DNA of 39,636 nt. Origin: Paraphysomonas bandaiensis. Its lineage: Eukaryota > Chrysophyceae. The translations under genes were made by a program, and so were the position numbers. Below, piece after piece: positions 10,243 through 21,392 of the stretch (its first letter is position 1; each line of letters opens with the position of its first letter). The stretch is from NCBI GenBank assembly GCA_965644295.1, contig CBFFRP010000063.1, forward strand, positions 1-39,636, given 5' to 3'. Below the pieces are notes generated by a model that did not search any database, was not told the origin of the DNA, and saw only the letters and a program-made list of their open reading frames with translations.

Positions 10243-11565
10243 CTACACCTGCGATACTTCCCTAAGCATGTTATTGGATCCCACGTCCATGGGACTTCTC
10301 AAAACTTTATTATTTTCCTCGAGGAGATGTATAATTTCTTCAGTGTTTCGTCGAACACGCTCATCATCAGCGAGAACTCCCATTGATAAATACATTTCAT
10401 TTTGCTCCTTCAAGGAGTTAATCAATAGGCTTCGGCGTTTAAATTCCGAGTCCTCGGCTGACAAGACTTTAGTATCTCCACGTCGAATCACTTTTTTCGC
10501 AGAATTGGGTTTCTTTCTCTTCAATGCCGGACCTTCTTCGTTCGAGGCAGGATTGCTCTTGTCATGTGAAATGTTCAACGTATCCAGCGATCTCCGGCTT
10601 ACTCTTGGGACGTCACTATCATCTCCAAAAGCTTCAATGTCATCCGTTTTTTCAGATACGAAGTAACCCCGACAGCTGCTACCTGCTGGATAACCAAGGT
10701 ATACAAAAGTCAGCCACCAAGATGGATAGAAAGTCGGATCGAACTTGTATTTATTCTCAATCTTTCCTTTGATATCTTCCATATGCAATGACACTTGGAA
10801 TTGGTCTTCACCCTTGTGTTGTCGCTTGTACTGTTGGTGAACCGCATTCCTGGCTAGTTCAAAAGCTCTTTTCGGCCAAAGACGCTTTCGGATAGACAGC
10901 AGTAAGGACGACACATTGATCCCAGGTGGAAGTTTTGCAGGATCAACCCAAAGTGGATTCGCTAATCCATTAATATCCCGTTTTGCACTATGGTACGCCG
11001 ATCTCACTTTGTTACCAAAGAAAATAATCTTTCTCTCTTCAACTGATGTATCAAGCAGTTTACGGGCTCGAAGAAATGACTTGGGTGCATCCGAATCCTT
11101 CAAAGTGGACACATAATTTATGAAACCCTCATCCCAGTTGTTTCCATCAAAGTAGCGAAGAATTCCATTACGATATTCATCTTTCAAATGAGCATCTCTC
11201 ATCCATACATCAAACTGATACGCAAAGGTCTTAAGAAGCTCGTTGGTGGCCATGACAGTATCCTCACAGCTCTCGCCAGCAAGACATGAGACAAAAGTAA
11301 ACAAGTTCTCATAAAGCATTTTACTTCCATTCCTTCCCACTGTATACATCATTATACAGACATGATTAGATCATAGTATTCTCTTACCTCCCTCTCTAGC
11401 CGCATCCATCACCCCTTTAACCTCATGCGTGTCAGGGACATCACTCTCTAGCTCCAGTAGATCGATAAGCTCAGATTCAGATAATCTAAGCACATCCGAG
11501 ATGATACTTGACCCATCAAGGCCATTCACTTCAATACTTCCAATGATAGTATCTGTAGAATCCAT
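10243..11565 (-). CDS. Unrecognised nuclear-type protein (2 exons)
   Basis: Exon 1 (11565-11388) and exon 2 (11339-10243) join across a 48-nt intron (GTAAGAG..ATACAG) that preserves frame, giving 424 residues. Translation starts MDSTDTIIGS; an upstream Met at 11652 would add a Tyr/Ser-rich stretch and is less likely. Exon 1 is acidic with Leu-rich SESELIDLLELE. Exon 2 contains a Trp/Arg-rich globular domain (SIRKRLWPKRAFELARNAV, later YPSWWLTFVYLGYPAG), then a Ser/acidic linker, then basic ALKRKKPNSAKKVIRR, an NLS-like stretch, and a helical tail. The acidic N-terminus plus basic C-terminus suggest a transcription- or chromatin-related protein, but I recognise no family. It lies about 2.3 kb upstream of the other minus-strand nuclear-type gene. 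Confidence 0.65.
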
Positions 11566-11589
11566 AGTAATACTTTGTCCACTGTATGA

Positions 11590-11602
11590 GTACTGCTGTA
11601 TG
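11590..11602. promoter_or_regulatory. Promoter-like motif upstream of the two-exon nuclear-type gene
   Basis: GTACTGCTGTATG contains the shared ACTGCTGT core and lies about 25-37 nt upstream of the preferred minus-strand start at 11565. Its position argues for that start rather than the Met at 11652. Confidence 0.45.
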
Positions 11603-11652
11603 TTTGTATAGCTATTAATGTATGGAGAGACACGATTTGTATGTGTATACAT

Positions 11653-12222
11653 GTACGATGTACGTCTCTACTCACAACTAACTATTTGAAATACTCGAAC
11701 ACATACTATGTGCGTACTACACCACTCGCCAGTACTACAACTGTGTGGTAGGTACGTACCACAAACAGAAGTATGCATGTGTTTTCAAAAAGTTACAAAC
11801 CTTCCGAGTACAAATGCATCTGTTTTTAAAAAATCAAATAGACGTTTGTAAAAAAAAGGAAAATGTTCTAGAAAACCACTAATTTTTGAAATATATTTCG
11901 AATTTTCAAAAATCAATCTACACGTACACCAGCAATGCTGTGAGGTACACTGTAACAGTCATCTACATACGCACAGGTGAACGAGTTTCCAGTTTTTTTA
12001 CATCGTAATTTCTTACATCGAAATTATCCCAATTTTTACATAAAAAACACTCCTTTCCCGAAACTCCAAAATTCTCATACTCTGCTCTTAACTATGAAAT
12101 TAACGAGGGGAAGCCTTCACATATACTGTATATGGGGACACCCACAGCCACATCATATCATACCAGCACATGATATGCTGAAATATTATGAGTTTATAGA
12201 CTTATAGTGACGTACTCTACAT
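11653..12222. other. Divergent intergenic region
   Basis: It separates the minus-strand nuclear-type gene from the plus-strand glycosyltransferase-like gene. A/T-tract-rich sequence (11780-11920) is followed by ATATACTGTATATGGGG at 12121, a weaker form of the promoter-like motif about 90 nt before the next start. No gene is seen. Confidence 0.5.
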
Positions 12223-13264
12223 ATGATAGGCCTGTTTGTTCTTCTTGTTTCTTTATCCTCAGCTATAGGCTCTTCGGCTTCATTTGGAGTGTGCCTGACG
12301 ACTATTCCTCCTAGATTCTCCACAGTGCATCATGTAGTGTCGTCCTGGCTATCTCAGGAGATCCCCCCTGCCACTATAGCCATATTTGTTCCGCGTAAAT
12401 ATAAGAACTTTATCAGTGAGAGTCCGGTATTAAATCTTATATTTAAATAGTGTGTGTCTCACCGATATGCAGAGGGACAAGTCCAGGAATATAGCAGCTC
12501 TAACAAACGAGCTGAAGAAACACTTCCCTGCTGATATTGATAGTAGAAGAATCATTGTGCAGGCTATGGATCAAGACTGGGGGCCAATAACGAAATATGC
12601 GGGTTTGTTGCAGCACTTCCAGGAATTAGACCCCAGCGGTGATATCGATTATTGGGTAATTGGAGATGATGATGTCAGATACTTGGACACTACGCTCTCA
12701 GACTACTGGCGGCGTATTCAGGATGGTGCACCCCCTGTACCAGTACTAACACACTTCAAGATTGAATCTCGAGTGAATGTGAACATTACTGGCGTCTTCA
12801 CTCCAGTGCAGCATATTCAGGGTGTCGACACAGTTCTGCTTCCTCGCCATTTACTTTTACAACAAGCGAAGAGTAATGGCGTTCTTTCGCACGATATATT
12901 CACAACGGGTGTAGAGGAGTTTCATAAAGTCTGTCCTGATTCTTTCTACCAGGATGACTACATAATGTCGTTCCTTGTGGCGATTAGTGGTGCCTCGGTG
13001 GAGTCCGTATGGACAGGTGGCAAGGTAGCGCACCACGTCACTGGAGTTTCGAAGTCGAATCAGCAGATGCACATACACCCGAACGTATTCAAGTGAGTAT
13101 ATGTGAAAGTGTTTACTGTGAGAATAATAATCGTATGTAGACGTGAGGAGACGGCAAAGGCTTGTACCATAGTACATGGAAGTCGAGTTAAAACTTTCCT
13201 AGATACAATACGAAATGCATCGAAAGAGGGAACCCTCAGCGGGACTCGTGCTTCAGAGCTTTAG
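12223..13264 (+). CDS. Putative secreted or Golgi glycosyltransferase with DDD motif (3 exons)
   Basis: Exons 12223-12426, 12473-13092 and 13141-13264 give 315 residues. Introns of 46 and 48 nt (GTATTAA..ATGCAG; GTGAGTATATG..TATGTAG) are both frame-preserving. The N-terminus is a signal peptide (MIGLFVLLVSLSSAIGSSAS). It is followed by VCLTTIPPRFSTVHHVVSSW, a pattern seen at the start of GT-A-type transferases acting on glycans, and by YWVIGDDDVRYLDT, whose Asp cluster is the likely metal/nucleotide-sugar DxD motif. A further acidic QDDYIMSFL lies near 225. I infer an ER/Golgi glycosyltransferase; donor and acceptor are unknown. Reading on without the second splice stops at TGA right after the exon 2 donor, so the third exon depends on splicing. 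Confidence 0.7.
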
Positions 13265-13668
13265 ATATAATAGTGCAGTGGATTGTTTATAACCCTGATG
13301 ATATTTTCTATACACCAGAGTAGTATAGCCATTGATCCTATTGAATTTTAAATAAGGAATGGATGAAAATATGTCAGTGACGGGCGACGGGATATAAGTA
13401 TTTTATAAGTTGTCATTAGAGTACAATATTTAAACTATATGTTATTATAGACAATCATTTCATTGTTATGTTTATCTAAAAACAAAAAGCACACTGTGCA
13501 GAGGCACCGAAAGTATTCATCAGACAGAAAATAAGCAAAGCGCTTCTTGAATACTACTTAAATACTAGTTTTATTTGTGTGATATTTGTACAGCCTTGAT
13601 ACTTCGATGGTTCTGGAAGAAAATAATTCGCTGAAATAACGTACTGAGCAAGAGACGCTAGGCCAAAA

Positions 13669-13872
13669 CAGGGATAGGGAACAATATATTGCAATACTAT
13701 TGTTAGATAGCGTTCCATCAATAGTATTGATGGATTTTTTAAACCGGTCCTACAATACAATTACAATATATTGCAATAGTATTGTGAGCTCTTTAAACAG
13801 AAACACTATTGATTGAATATTTGACCAGTCCACCAATCAATATATTTTACAATATATTGTTCCCTATCTCTG
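13669..13872. mobile_element. Intact hAT-superfamily MITE, 204 bp
   Basis: Terminal inverted repeats of 23 nt (CAGGGATAGGGAACAATATA at the left; the right end matches with one difference) are flanked by a perfect 8-bp target-site duplication GGCCAAAA at 13661-13668 and 13873-13880. An 8-bp duplication and CAGGG-type ends are diagnostic of hAT transposons. No coding capacity, so it is mobilised in trans if at all. Diverged copies are at 6129, 8913, 13966 and 29272. Confidence 0.93.
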
Positions 13873-13965
13873 GGCCAAAACAATAGTATTTAGTGCGTTG
13901 TCACTCACCGATAAAGTGTTCGACTGAGATCATTCAGAGAGGAAATAAAGGTTGATAGTTTATCT

Positions 13966-14059
13966 CAGGGAACATATAGAATTGTAAGCAACCTCTCCAT
14001 CGATAATATTGCAATATATTCTAACCGATAATAATATTCCCAACAATACTATTGTTCTG
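13966..14059. mobile_element. Degenerate hAT-MITE fragment
   Basis: It starts CAGGGAACATATAGAATTG and ends CAATACTATTGTTCTG, echoing both termini of the intact MITE about 90 bp away, with ATATTGCAATATATT inside. No target duplication is recognisable. Confidence 0.45.
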
Positions 14060-14411
14060 CTTTACAGTGTGATGGACGAATGCACTGCCATTTCATGAAA
14101 TACATCTCAATGTTAGTCCATTTGACAATGCTTGGCTCGATAATTATTCTCCTTTGCCGTACATGATCATATCAGTGCATGTTAAAATCCATGTTTAACA
14201 GTATTTGGTATGATGGCAGTTGTCATCCTAATTTGTGATCTGGACTTATTGTACTGCCACACCATCCCTCATACTGATGCACTGCGTTGCTCATGTTTGT
14301 CATGAGCTCATTGCTGAGTATCGTTTGAGTGACGACAGCAATTTCAGAGTGAGCGAGCGAGCGAGCGAGCAATACCATCTCAGCCAATCACAGCCGACTG
14401 TTGTGGGAGGA

Positions 14412-14500
14412 TGTACTGCTGGAGAGATGTACCGCTGTATACATAGTATGGTTATGTACTGATATACCGCCGTATGCGTCGACCTGTACTGCTGTGTACA
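14412..14500. promoter_or_regulatory. Cluster of promoter-like motifs before the oxidoreductase gene
   Basis: Four related elements are packed together: TGTACTGCTG (14412), TGTACCGCTGTATACA (14429), ATACCGCCGTATGC (about 14463) and the near-palindromic TGTACTGCTGTGTACA (14485-14500). The last is about 95 nt upstream of the start codon and is almost identical to the element upstream of the deacetylase gene. Confidence 0.5.
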
Positions 14501-14594
14501 CTGTCCCGCTATACAGGCAGGCAGGATATCTCGCTCCATATGTATGCCTGTATGCATAGTGCATAGGTAACTCCACTGATAAATCATCTGAAAT

Positions 14595-15822
14595 ATGGCA
14601 CACCACAACTCAGAGAGCTTAAAGATAGCATGTGTAGGTGCGGGATCAATCAGCAGAGAGTTCTGTATGAGATATCTGAAGGATGGAGTAGAAGTAACGG
14701 CTGTGGTTGATATCAACACAGAGGCTGCCTCTCTACTTGCACGAGATGTTGAGCTACGTAAAGCCGGTGCAGTGGTAGAGGGATCCAAGTATCGAGAGAC
14801 AGTTCGAGTGGTTGATGGCGATGAAATGGAGAGTGTGATCCCAGTGACAGTCTCACATCAGCTGCATGATGTCTTGCCATCTGTGGACTGTGTATACATC
14901 GGAACCCCTCCGTCCTCTCATTGTGCACTTGTTCTTCAAGCTCTTGCAGCAGGGAAGCATGTATTACTAGAGAAACCGCTCGCGGTTTCAATGGAAGATT
15001 GTAACGCCATTGTGGACGCCGCCCATGATGCCTACACATCACGTGGGCTGATAGTCAATGTCAATATCGGGATGAGATTCAATCAAGCTATTCATCAGAT
15101 AAAATCTCACATAAAAGATCCTAGTTTTGGTGATGTTGCTTCGATATCGTTACGGCTACATTTCATGCAGTGGCCACGGCCGTGGCAACAACAACTTTGG
15201 GTTGGTCAGAGGGCTGAGGTATGTTGTTCACTGATGTGAGAAATGTGCTGTGAAACGCGTGAGAGACTTTTCTGATGTGCAGAGTAATATATTCCTATGC
15301 GTGTCGAGGCTATGACTCTTCCTTTTTTCTAACAATTTCATAATGCAGGGTGGCCCTTTGTTGGAGGTTGGGACTCACTGGCTGTTTGGCGTGCAAGAAA
15401 TAATGGGGCACGATTGCTTTGAATCTGCATCGTGCTCCACTCTGTATTCAGATGGACCCAACGGTATCCTCTGTGAGTCCGTTGTCAAGGGTACGGTTTC
15501 TCTCCAGGGTGGGGTAATGATGAATATCGATATTTGCTCTTCAAGTGATGAGGCGAAGTCTAAGGGGAAGGACATATATGAGCTCGTGATAACCGGTAGT
15601 GGAGGATTATCACTGGTGCTTTATGATTTCACAAAATTGCGAAGAATACTTCCACATGGTGAAATTGAAGAACTTATACCAGAAGGGGGATCATATGGGC
15701 GAGTGGAGTGTGTTCAGGAATTTGTTAAGGCAATCAGAGGATCTGTTGACGCAAATCTTGTGACTCCAGAGCAAGCTAGAAATGTTCAAAGTATAATACA
15801 CGCCATAAAAAGCTCCGGCTAA
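14595..15822 (+). CDS. Gfo/Idh/MocA-family NAD(P)-dependent oxidoreductase (2 exons)
   Basis: Exons 14595-15218 and 15349-15822 (130-nt GTATGT..TGCAG intron, phase 0) give 365 residues, the normal length for the family. The N-terminal Rossmann fold has GAGSIS at 15-20, an acidic Asp after the second strand (VVDIN at about 38-41), TPPSSH at about 104-109 and the family-defining EKP at 126-128 (LLEKPLA). The C-terminal domain contains GGPLLEVGTHWLF with the usual conserved His. Members oxidise or reduce sugars, inositols or dihydrodiols; the substrate is not predictable here. There is no signal peptide, so the enzyme is probably cytosolic. The splice joins QRAE to GGPLLE, the expected conserved block. 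Confidence 0.9.
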
Positions 15823-17270
15823 AATTGCTTGTTCTTTACTTTACCACACTGTAACAATACATTGTGATTTTTTGAACTGTGTGCTCCATGAATATTTATA
15901 TAAGAAGTAATCTAGAGGTACGCATGCAGAATAAGCCTACCTTGGTAATTCCCGCACCGGATATACTGCATAATGCATGCCTCAACACTTTTTATGGTAC
16001 GTTAAATCAGCACATAATGGTTTATGATCAATGAAAGATTGACTGACTTACCACTTTATTCTTGCTACGTTTATACTAAACAACAATATTCTATATCTTT
16101 ATGAGCATAATAGTTTTGCACTCCTCTTTAAGATTTAAGAAATAGTCGATCCCATTTATTCTTTAATCAAAAGAGTTCCATTATAGTTTTAGCCTAGGAC
16201 AGTTCCTTCAAAGTATACTACCAGTGGTTTCGTAGTGTGTCATAAAATTGTGTTGCTGATTTCTTTAACAGAATATTGCATGTTGACAATTAGAAATTAG
16301 AAGCAAAGATTACTTGACACTTATCATTCAAAATTCAAGTCGTTTACCACATTGACGTTGTCACTTCTGTCAATCAAATTTGTGATACTGTCTTTTAACT
16401 ACCGTATTCTGCTTTCAAGCGATGTAATCCTGAAACCTTAAATTACTTGCAGAAAAGCTATTTTGTATTTTGTGACCAAAACGTTACTGTTTTAACTATG
16501 GAAGAGAACGCACGAATTTTGAACTGATATCTTAGTATTTGATCATTAGCTAAAACTGAGGCACATTTTAGCTAATGATAAGCGCATTGTAGCAAATTAT
16601 CAACTATATTAACCATGTATACCACATCACTCCCGGCACACAGCTATATTGCAGACGTCTGAGTCAAAAAGCGGCCTAGATGTCCATCAGTTCTACCTTC
16701 ACAGATATCAAGCCAATTTGTAGGTGCACATATATCCTTGGAGATTACGCTCTAGCACGGGCATTAGAACATGCGATTTATGCCACGAAAGGCAGGTCTA
16801 TCACTCAAGTGGTTTAGCAACGAGTATAACATAGCAGAAGCACAAGTGCCATCTAGGTGTGTTCGGTTGGTGGGGTCGGAATAGAATGCTTTCAAACTTG
16901 AGATGTAGGCAGATGTTTTCTTGGGTTGCTGAGGTTGTTACTCCCTTAAGCAAGAAGGACTGGTATACACCCATATCAGTACTAAAACGCATGCATATAT
17001 TAGGATTAATATACGCACTTTACTCTCTTCCGATGCACAGTGGGAGGTTCCACTTAAGGACACTATCACATGGACTCAACTAGAGTTCCACTTCATGAGA
17101 TACACTGTACAGCCGCATCATATCCATGTGGATGTGCTTATGGATGATGCTGGAAGCTGTGAGCAGATCAAGCAAACAAGCAACACTTCATGAAGTTGAA
17201 AACTAAAAATGGCATGTTTTGAGGAGTTTAAATTTCGAAAAGTGGATAATCAAACTCAAAAAAACAAAGT
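15823..17270. other. Intergenic region, no supported gene
   Basis: About 1.4 kb with no ORF resembling a known protein. A small hairpin with 12-nt arms (CATTAGCTAAAA) lies at 16544-16577. A short frame near 16720-16800 superficially resembles a prenyl-synthase peptide but has no context. Otherwise nothing is seen. Confidence 0.5.
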
Positions 17271-17400
17271 GTACAGCAGTGGTACAATGGAATAGATGCA
17301 TCTGGAGATGAACTTGCGGACTTGGATTCTACCACTCCTCTGTACCATATGCATGCCTACAGAGTATGTATATGTATATGTCTGTATACTGCTGTGTACA
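17271..17400. promoter_or_regulatory. Promoter-like motifs before the histone deacetylase gene
   Basis: GTACAGCAGTGGTACA (17271-17286) and TATACTGCTGTGTACA (17385-17400) carry the shared core in opposite orientations. The second is about 160 nt upstream of the start codon and shares the 14-mer TACTGCTGTGTACA with the element before the oxidoreductase gene. Confidence 0.5.
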
Positions 17401-17441
17401 TGGCGGGCTGTGTGCAGTGCTACTATACCCGCATATACAGC

Positions 17442-17461
17442 ATATATATATATATATATAT
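17442..17461. repeat. (TA)n dinucleotide run
   Basis: Ten consecutive AT/TA units lie about 100 nt upstream of the deacetylase start codon, between the promoter-like motif and the ORF. Confidence 0.9.
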
Positions 17462-17560
17462 TACACAGCATATCAATACCTTGCCATTGCCCCGTCCCTG
17501 CGCAGTCGCAATTCGCTGAAGCGACTCAATCACTAGCATTACGGGAGTGATAATTGAGCC

Positions 17561-20028
17561 ATGAGCACGAAGCGGCGCGTGTCTTATTTCTATCAGGGAG
17601 ATGTCGGTTTATATTACTATGGGCCCGGCCACCCCATGAAACCCCATAGGTGAGACACACTGGCCTGCTGCTGATAATATCATGTGTGTATGACAGGCTT
17701 CGCATGACCCATCAGCTGCTACTGGCTTATGGGCTGTACAGGAAGATGGAGGTCTATGTAAGTGCGTGTGTTTGTTGTGTTGGGATTCTTATGTGTTGTG
17801 TTATATAGAAACCAAAGCCAAGTACTGAGCAGCAAATGACTCGATTTCACTCCGAGGACTACGTGGATTTTTTGAAGAAAATATCTCCGGACAATATGAA
17901 GGTCAGTACATAGAATTGCGTTTAGTTTTCTCACTGAAGAGTACATGTAGCAATATGCGAGCTCCATGCAGAAGTATAATATTGGAGAATACACAGATTG
18001 TCCCGTATTTGATGGATTATTCGAGTTTTGCCAAACATACACAGGTTTTTTCTTTTACACTGTTCGAATGTATTTGAATTCTTGGTCGCAGGATGTTCCA
18101 TGGATAGTGCAGTGAAGCTCAACCACGGCTTGACAGACATTGCCGTCAACTGGTCGGGTGGCCTCCACCACGCCAAGAAAATGGAAGCTAGTGGGTTTTG
18201 CTACATCAACGATATTGTTCTAGCCATTCTGGAACTTCTAAAGTACCACCCGAGAGTGCTGTATATTGACATCGACGTGCATCATGGTGATGGTGTGGAG
18301 GAAGCCTTTTATACAACAGATAGGTATGTGCTTGGTAACAAGTTATTTTGTGACATGGCCCTGTACTTCACTGTGTGCTGTATTTTTTAATTCTATATCC
18401 CAGGGTAATGACAGTATCGTTCCACAAATATGGTGACTTTTTCCCGGGTACTGGAGACATCCGGTAAGTCACGTATTGCAGCGCGAAACTATCAATTTAT
18501 GCGCATATCTTAACAACTGGCTGTTTAATTGCTGTTGTGTCAACTTATGCTACGCGGCTAGAATCACTAACTATGACATGCTATGAAGGGATATCGGGGT
18601 AAAGGGTGGCAAGTACTATAGTGTAAATGTACCACTTCAGGAGGGAATAGATGATGCCAGTTATCAGTCCATATTTAAACCCGTGCTGGAAAAAGTCATG
18701 GAGATATACCAGCCCACAGGTAAATATTTTCATGTCAGTGAAGCACGATTCCGACATGCGGACGTCTCCTTGCGCGACCTTTTTAGTGTGCGTGTTTCTT
18801 ATCTGTTTGTGTAGCTGTTGTGCTACAATGTGGGGCGGATTCCCTAACAGGAGACAGACTAGGCGTTTTCAATCTCACCCTCGAAGGTAACACACTTCTG
18901 CCGATTTACTATGAGTACTTCGTTAACGATATTGACTTGATGTTAACAGGGCACGCGAGCTGTGTGGAGTTCATTAAATCGTTTGGACTTCCCACTCTCG
19001 TTCTAGGTGGAGGTGGATACACAGTTCGCAACGTAGCCAGGTAATCAGCTAAGCGATACTCCAGTATATTCTTTGTAACTTGTTGTGGTACCCCTATTAT
19101 GGTCGTATTTGGATGCATACTTGATACTGTTGACATTTTTGACTTTGTGTTTGATAATCGCTTCTGTGAATCAGATGTTGGGCGTACGAGACAAGTGTTC
19201 TGCTTGACACACCTGTAGCCAACGAACTGCCTTACAATGACTTCTTCGAGTACTACGCTCCCGATTTCAAGCTCCATCTCACACCGTCGAATATGGAAAA
19301 CCAAAACTCACCAGAAAGTTTACAGGTTAAGCAAAGTAGCTACTTGTATGACGAAAATAAGGCGATACGACTCTTAATATATGCCACTCTCTCGTTCATA
19401 TCTATGTTTATCCGTGTAACAACTCATTTCCAATTTTCTAAATATATGTTCTTTGTTCTGTAGGATATTACTTCGCGTGTGCTGCAGAATCTGAAGTGTC
19501 TGCAGGGGGCACCGTCCGTGCAGATGCACCCTATTCCTCCAGATTGGGTTATTGATCGAGCAACAACGCAGGTACATGTTTGTAATATGTCCTGCGAATG
19601 TTTGTGTATAGTTGAATTTATTAGTAGATTATGGTATACTTTGTATGTGATAGTTCTATTTGTTGACGGGAATACTGTAGGAAATTGAAGATAATGCCCC
19701 AGATCGGAGTACCCGCAACGACGAAGGCTTGACTCGGGATGGCGCCATCAAGAAAGAGCATCCTGCTGAATTCTACGATGGCCCGAAGGACCATGACAGA
19801 GGAGAGATGGAAACAAGTCAAGGGGCAACATCTCGAGAAAGCACAATGGGGCAGAAGGATAGCAGTGCTGAGGAGACAACTGTGGCTGTTTCACACGAGG
19901 ATGCCATGGAGGTAGATGAAAATGACGGAACTACTCAATCCAACGCTGCTATGGAGTCAACAGAAGCACAGCCAGAGGACACAATTACACCCACAGTGAA
20001 GATGGAAGATGATACCAGTATGGAGTAG
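17561..20028 (+). CDS. Class I histone deacetylase (HDAC1/Rpd3 type), 12 exons
   Basis: Exons: 17561-17649, 17697-17757, 17809-17901, 17951-18044, 18092-18323, 18404-18463, 18589-18719, 18815-18886, 18950-19040, 19175-19325, 19464-19571, 19681-20028. They sum to 509 residues. The protein removes acetyl groups from histone lysines, normally in Sin3- or NuRD-like nuclear complexes. Visible signatures are [23 protein letters not shown], the catalytic His pair H138-H139 (GGLHHAKK), zinc ligands D174 and H176 (DIDVHHGDG) and D262 ([11 protein letters not shown]), and transition-state Tyr Y301 (GGGGYT). All active-site residues are intact. The divergent acidic tail in exon 12 has two psi-K-x-E sites (IKKE, VKME) that could be SUMOylated. 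Intron 8 (63 nt) is a multiple of three with no in-frame stop. Intron 6 uses AAG as its acceptor. Confidence 0.96.
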
Positions 20029-21260
20029 TGTAGTGAATATCAATGCAATAGTACGGCAATGTACTAAGTAGTATGCTTTGTAAGGTGTTATGGGATATGT
20101 ACTTAGTCTCTGGGTCAATTGGTGACCTGTCTTTCAACTGCTGATATATGCGTTGATGCCTGATGGACTGAAGAAGTTAACAAATACAACTCATTTATCT
20201 GCAATATATATATGCGGTTTCTGTGTACATGCAAGCTTGGTGTTACCCAATCTTTCACGAGTTTTGATATCAAAACACATACTGTATACTCTTCTTTAAC
20301 AATCCCTAAGTTCTCTGTATTCCATATATGAAAGAGAAAATGGGCTATGACTTCTGCGTTCTGATCTATAAAAACTATATTGTTAGATTTGCACGGTTGG
20401 TTATTGGTTACGGCTGACGTTGTTATATACATTACTACTTTTGCAAATACGGCACATATAGAACTGGACATATACAAACAGTTAGCACTTCATTAAGTAC
20501 ATCTGTAGCTAATAAACCCTATAAGCTGACAGAGCGATAGTAAATTATATTTATAAGTTAAATTTCAAACTATCAACAGACGAGAATTATACATAACTGC
20601 GCATTCTCTTTTCGTCAAAAGAAATACATGGGAATGAGAATGGGTTTATATTTCGGCCAATCCTTGTATATGTACAAAAGTACAATTGACTCGACCATCA
20701 TTTCTAGCCTATTCGTCTTTGTGCGCTGTGCATTACCCTATTCACACATTGCTTTCTTCTCCCAGGAATGAATACGCATTGTCGCCAAAAGCAGCAGCAG
20801 CAATGCACATATAAAACCATCACAATGGACCAATTGGTAAAACTTCAAAACGTTTCAGAGGCCAGTTACGGTTCTCGGCTATTATGGATAGCGATTCAAG
20901 TCGCTCGAACGGGTTTTCATCAGTTGTTTGACGGGGTATATTGCACTGATAAAGTCACGATGACTCTTTCATCTACCGGATGCTCATGCCATACTCTTCT
21001 TGCTTATAACTTACGCCATACATACATATGCATCTTATTGATAGCCTGACTGCATTGAGGTGGTACTGACGGTTTTCGAATTTTTAGCATTAACCACTCA
21101 TAGAAATTACAGTTTTTCATAGTACAGTACTAAAAAAGGATCTTTTCTGTATATATAAAAATCCAAAAATCGGTCTTATTATAATTCAGTTTGACCCATC
21201 AAGATATGACGCTGTGGATTTCATTGTAACGGTTTTGGCCGTGTACAGTTCAGAGTGTGT
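20029..21260. other. Intergenic region, no supported gene
   Basis: This is the region between the deacetylase and the EMAP-like gene, presumably including the deacetylase 3' UTR. A 93-codon ORF at 20768-21049 lacks any recognisable domain. No repeats of note. Confidence 0.5.
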
Positions 21261-21274
21261 ATATACAGCAGCAG
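21257..21274. promoter_or_regulatory. Promoter-like motif before the EMAP-like gene
   Basis: GTGTATATACAGCAGCAG contains TATACAGCAG, the reverse form of the shared motif, about 120-135 nt upstream of the start codon at 21393. Confidence 0.4.
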
Positions 21275-21392
21275 CCTGCAATTGCATGTCTATCAACTGG
21301 ATCCAAATCAGCCAGCTGATCTACTTTTGGTCTTGATCATATTCTCCTATATTCTGGTAGATTGCTGATAAGCACCCTGTACCCCTGGACTG

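Larger units (their letters stand above)
13265..14410. other. Intergenic region with MITEs
   Basis: No gene is visible. It contains an intact hAT-type MITE (13669-13872), a degenerate relative (13966-14059) and a short GAGC tetranucleotide run at about 14351-14370. Confidence 0.6.

Noticed and set aside
12452-13096. Treating 12452-13096 as a separate gene with its own ATG
   Set aside because: Its first seven codons are intron; splicing at 12426/12473 joins it in frame to the signal-peptide exon.
16720-16805. Short frame YILGDYALARALEHAIYA resembling a polyprenyl synthase peptide
   Set aside because: The frame stops soon after, no DDxxD motif or neighbouring exon is found, and the flanks do not align to the family.
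18820-19044. Continuous ORF across deacetylase intron 8 as the true protein
   Set aside because: The extra 21 residues interrupt the conserved [12 protein letters not shown] block; GT and AG sites remove them exactly.
20768-21049. 93-codon ORF between the deacetylase and EMAP-like genes
   Set aside because: No domain, odd composition and no splice links; probably chance.
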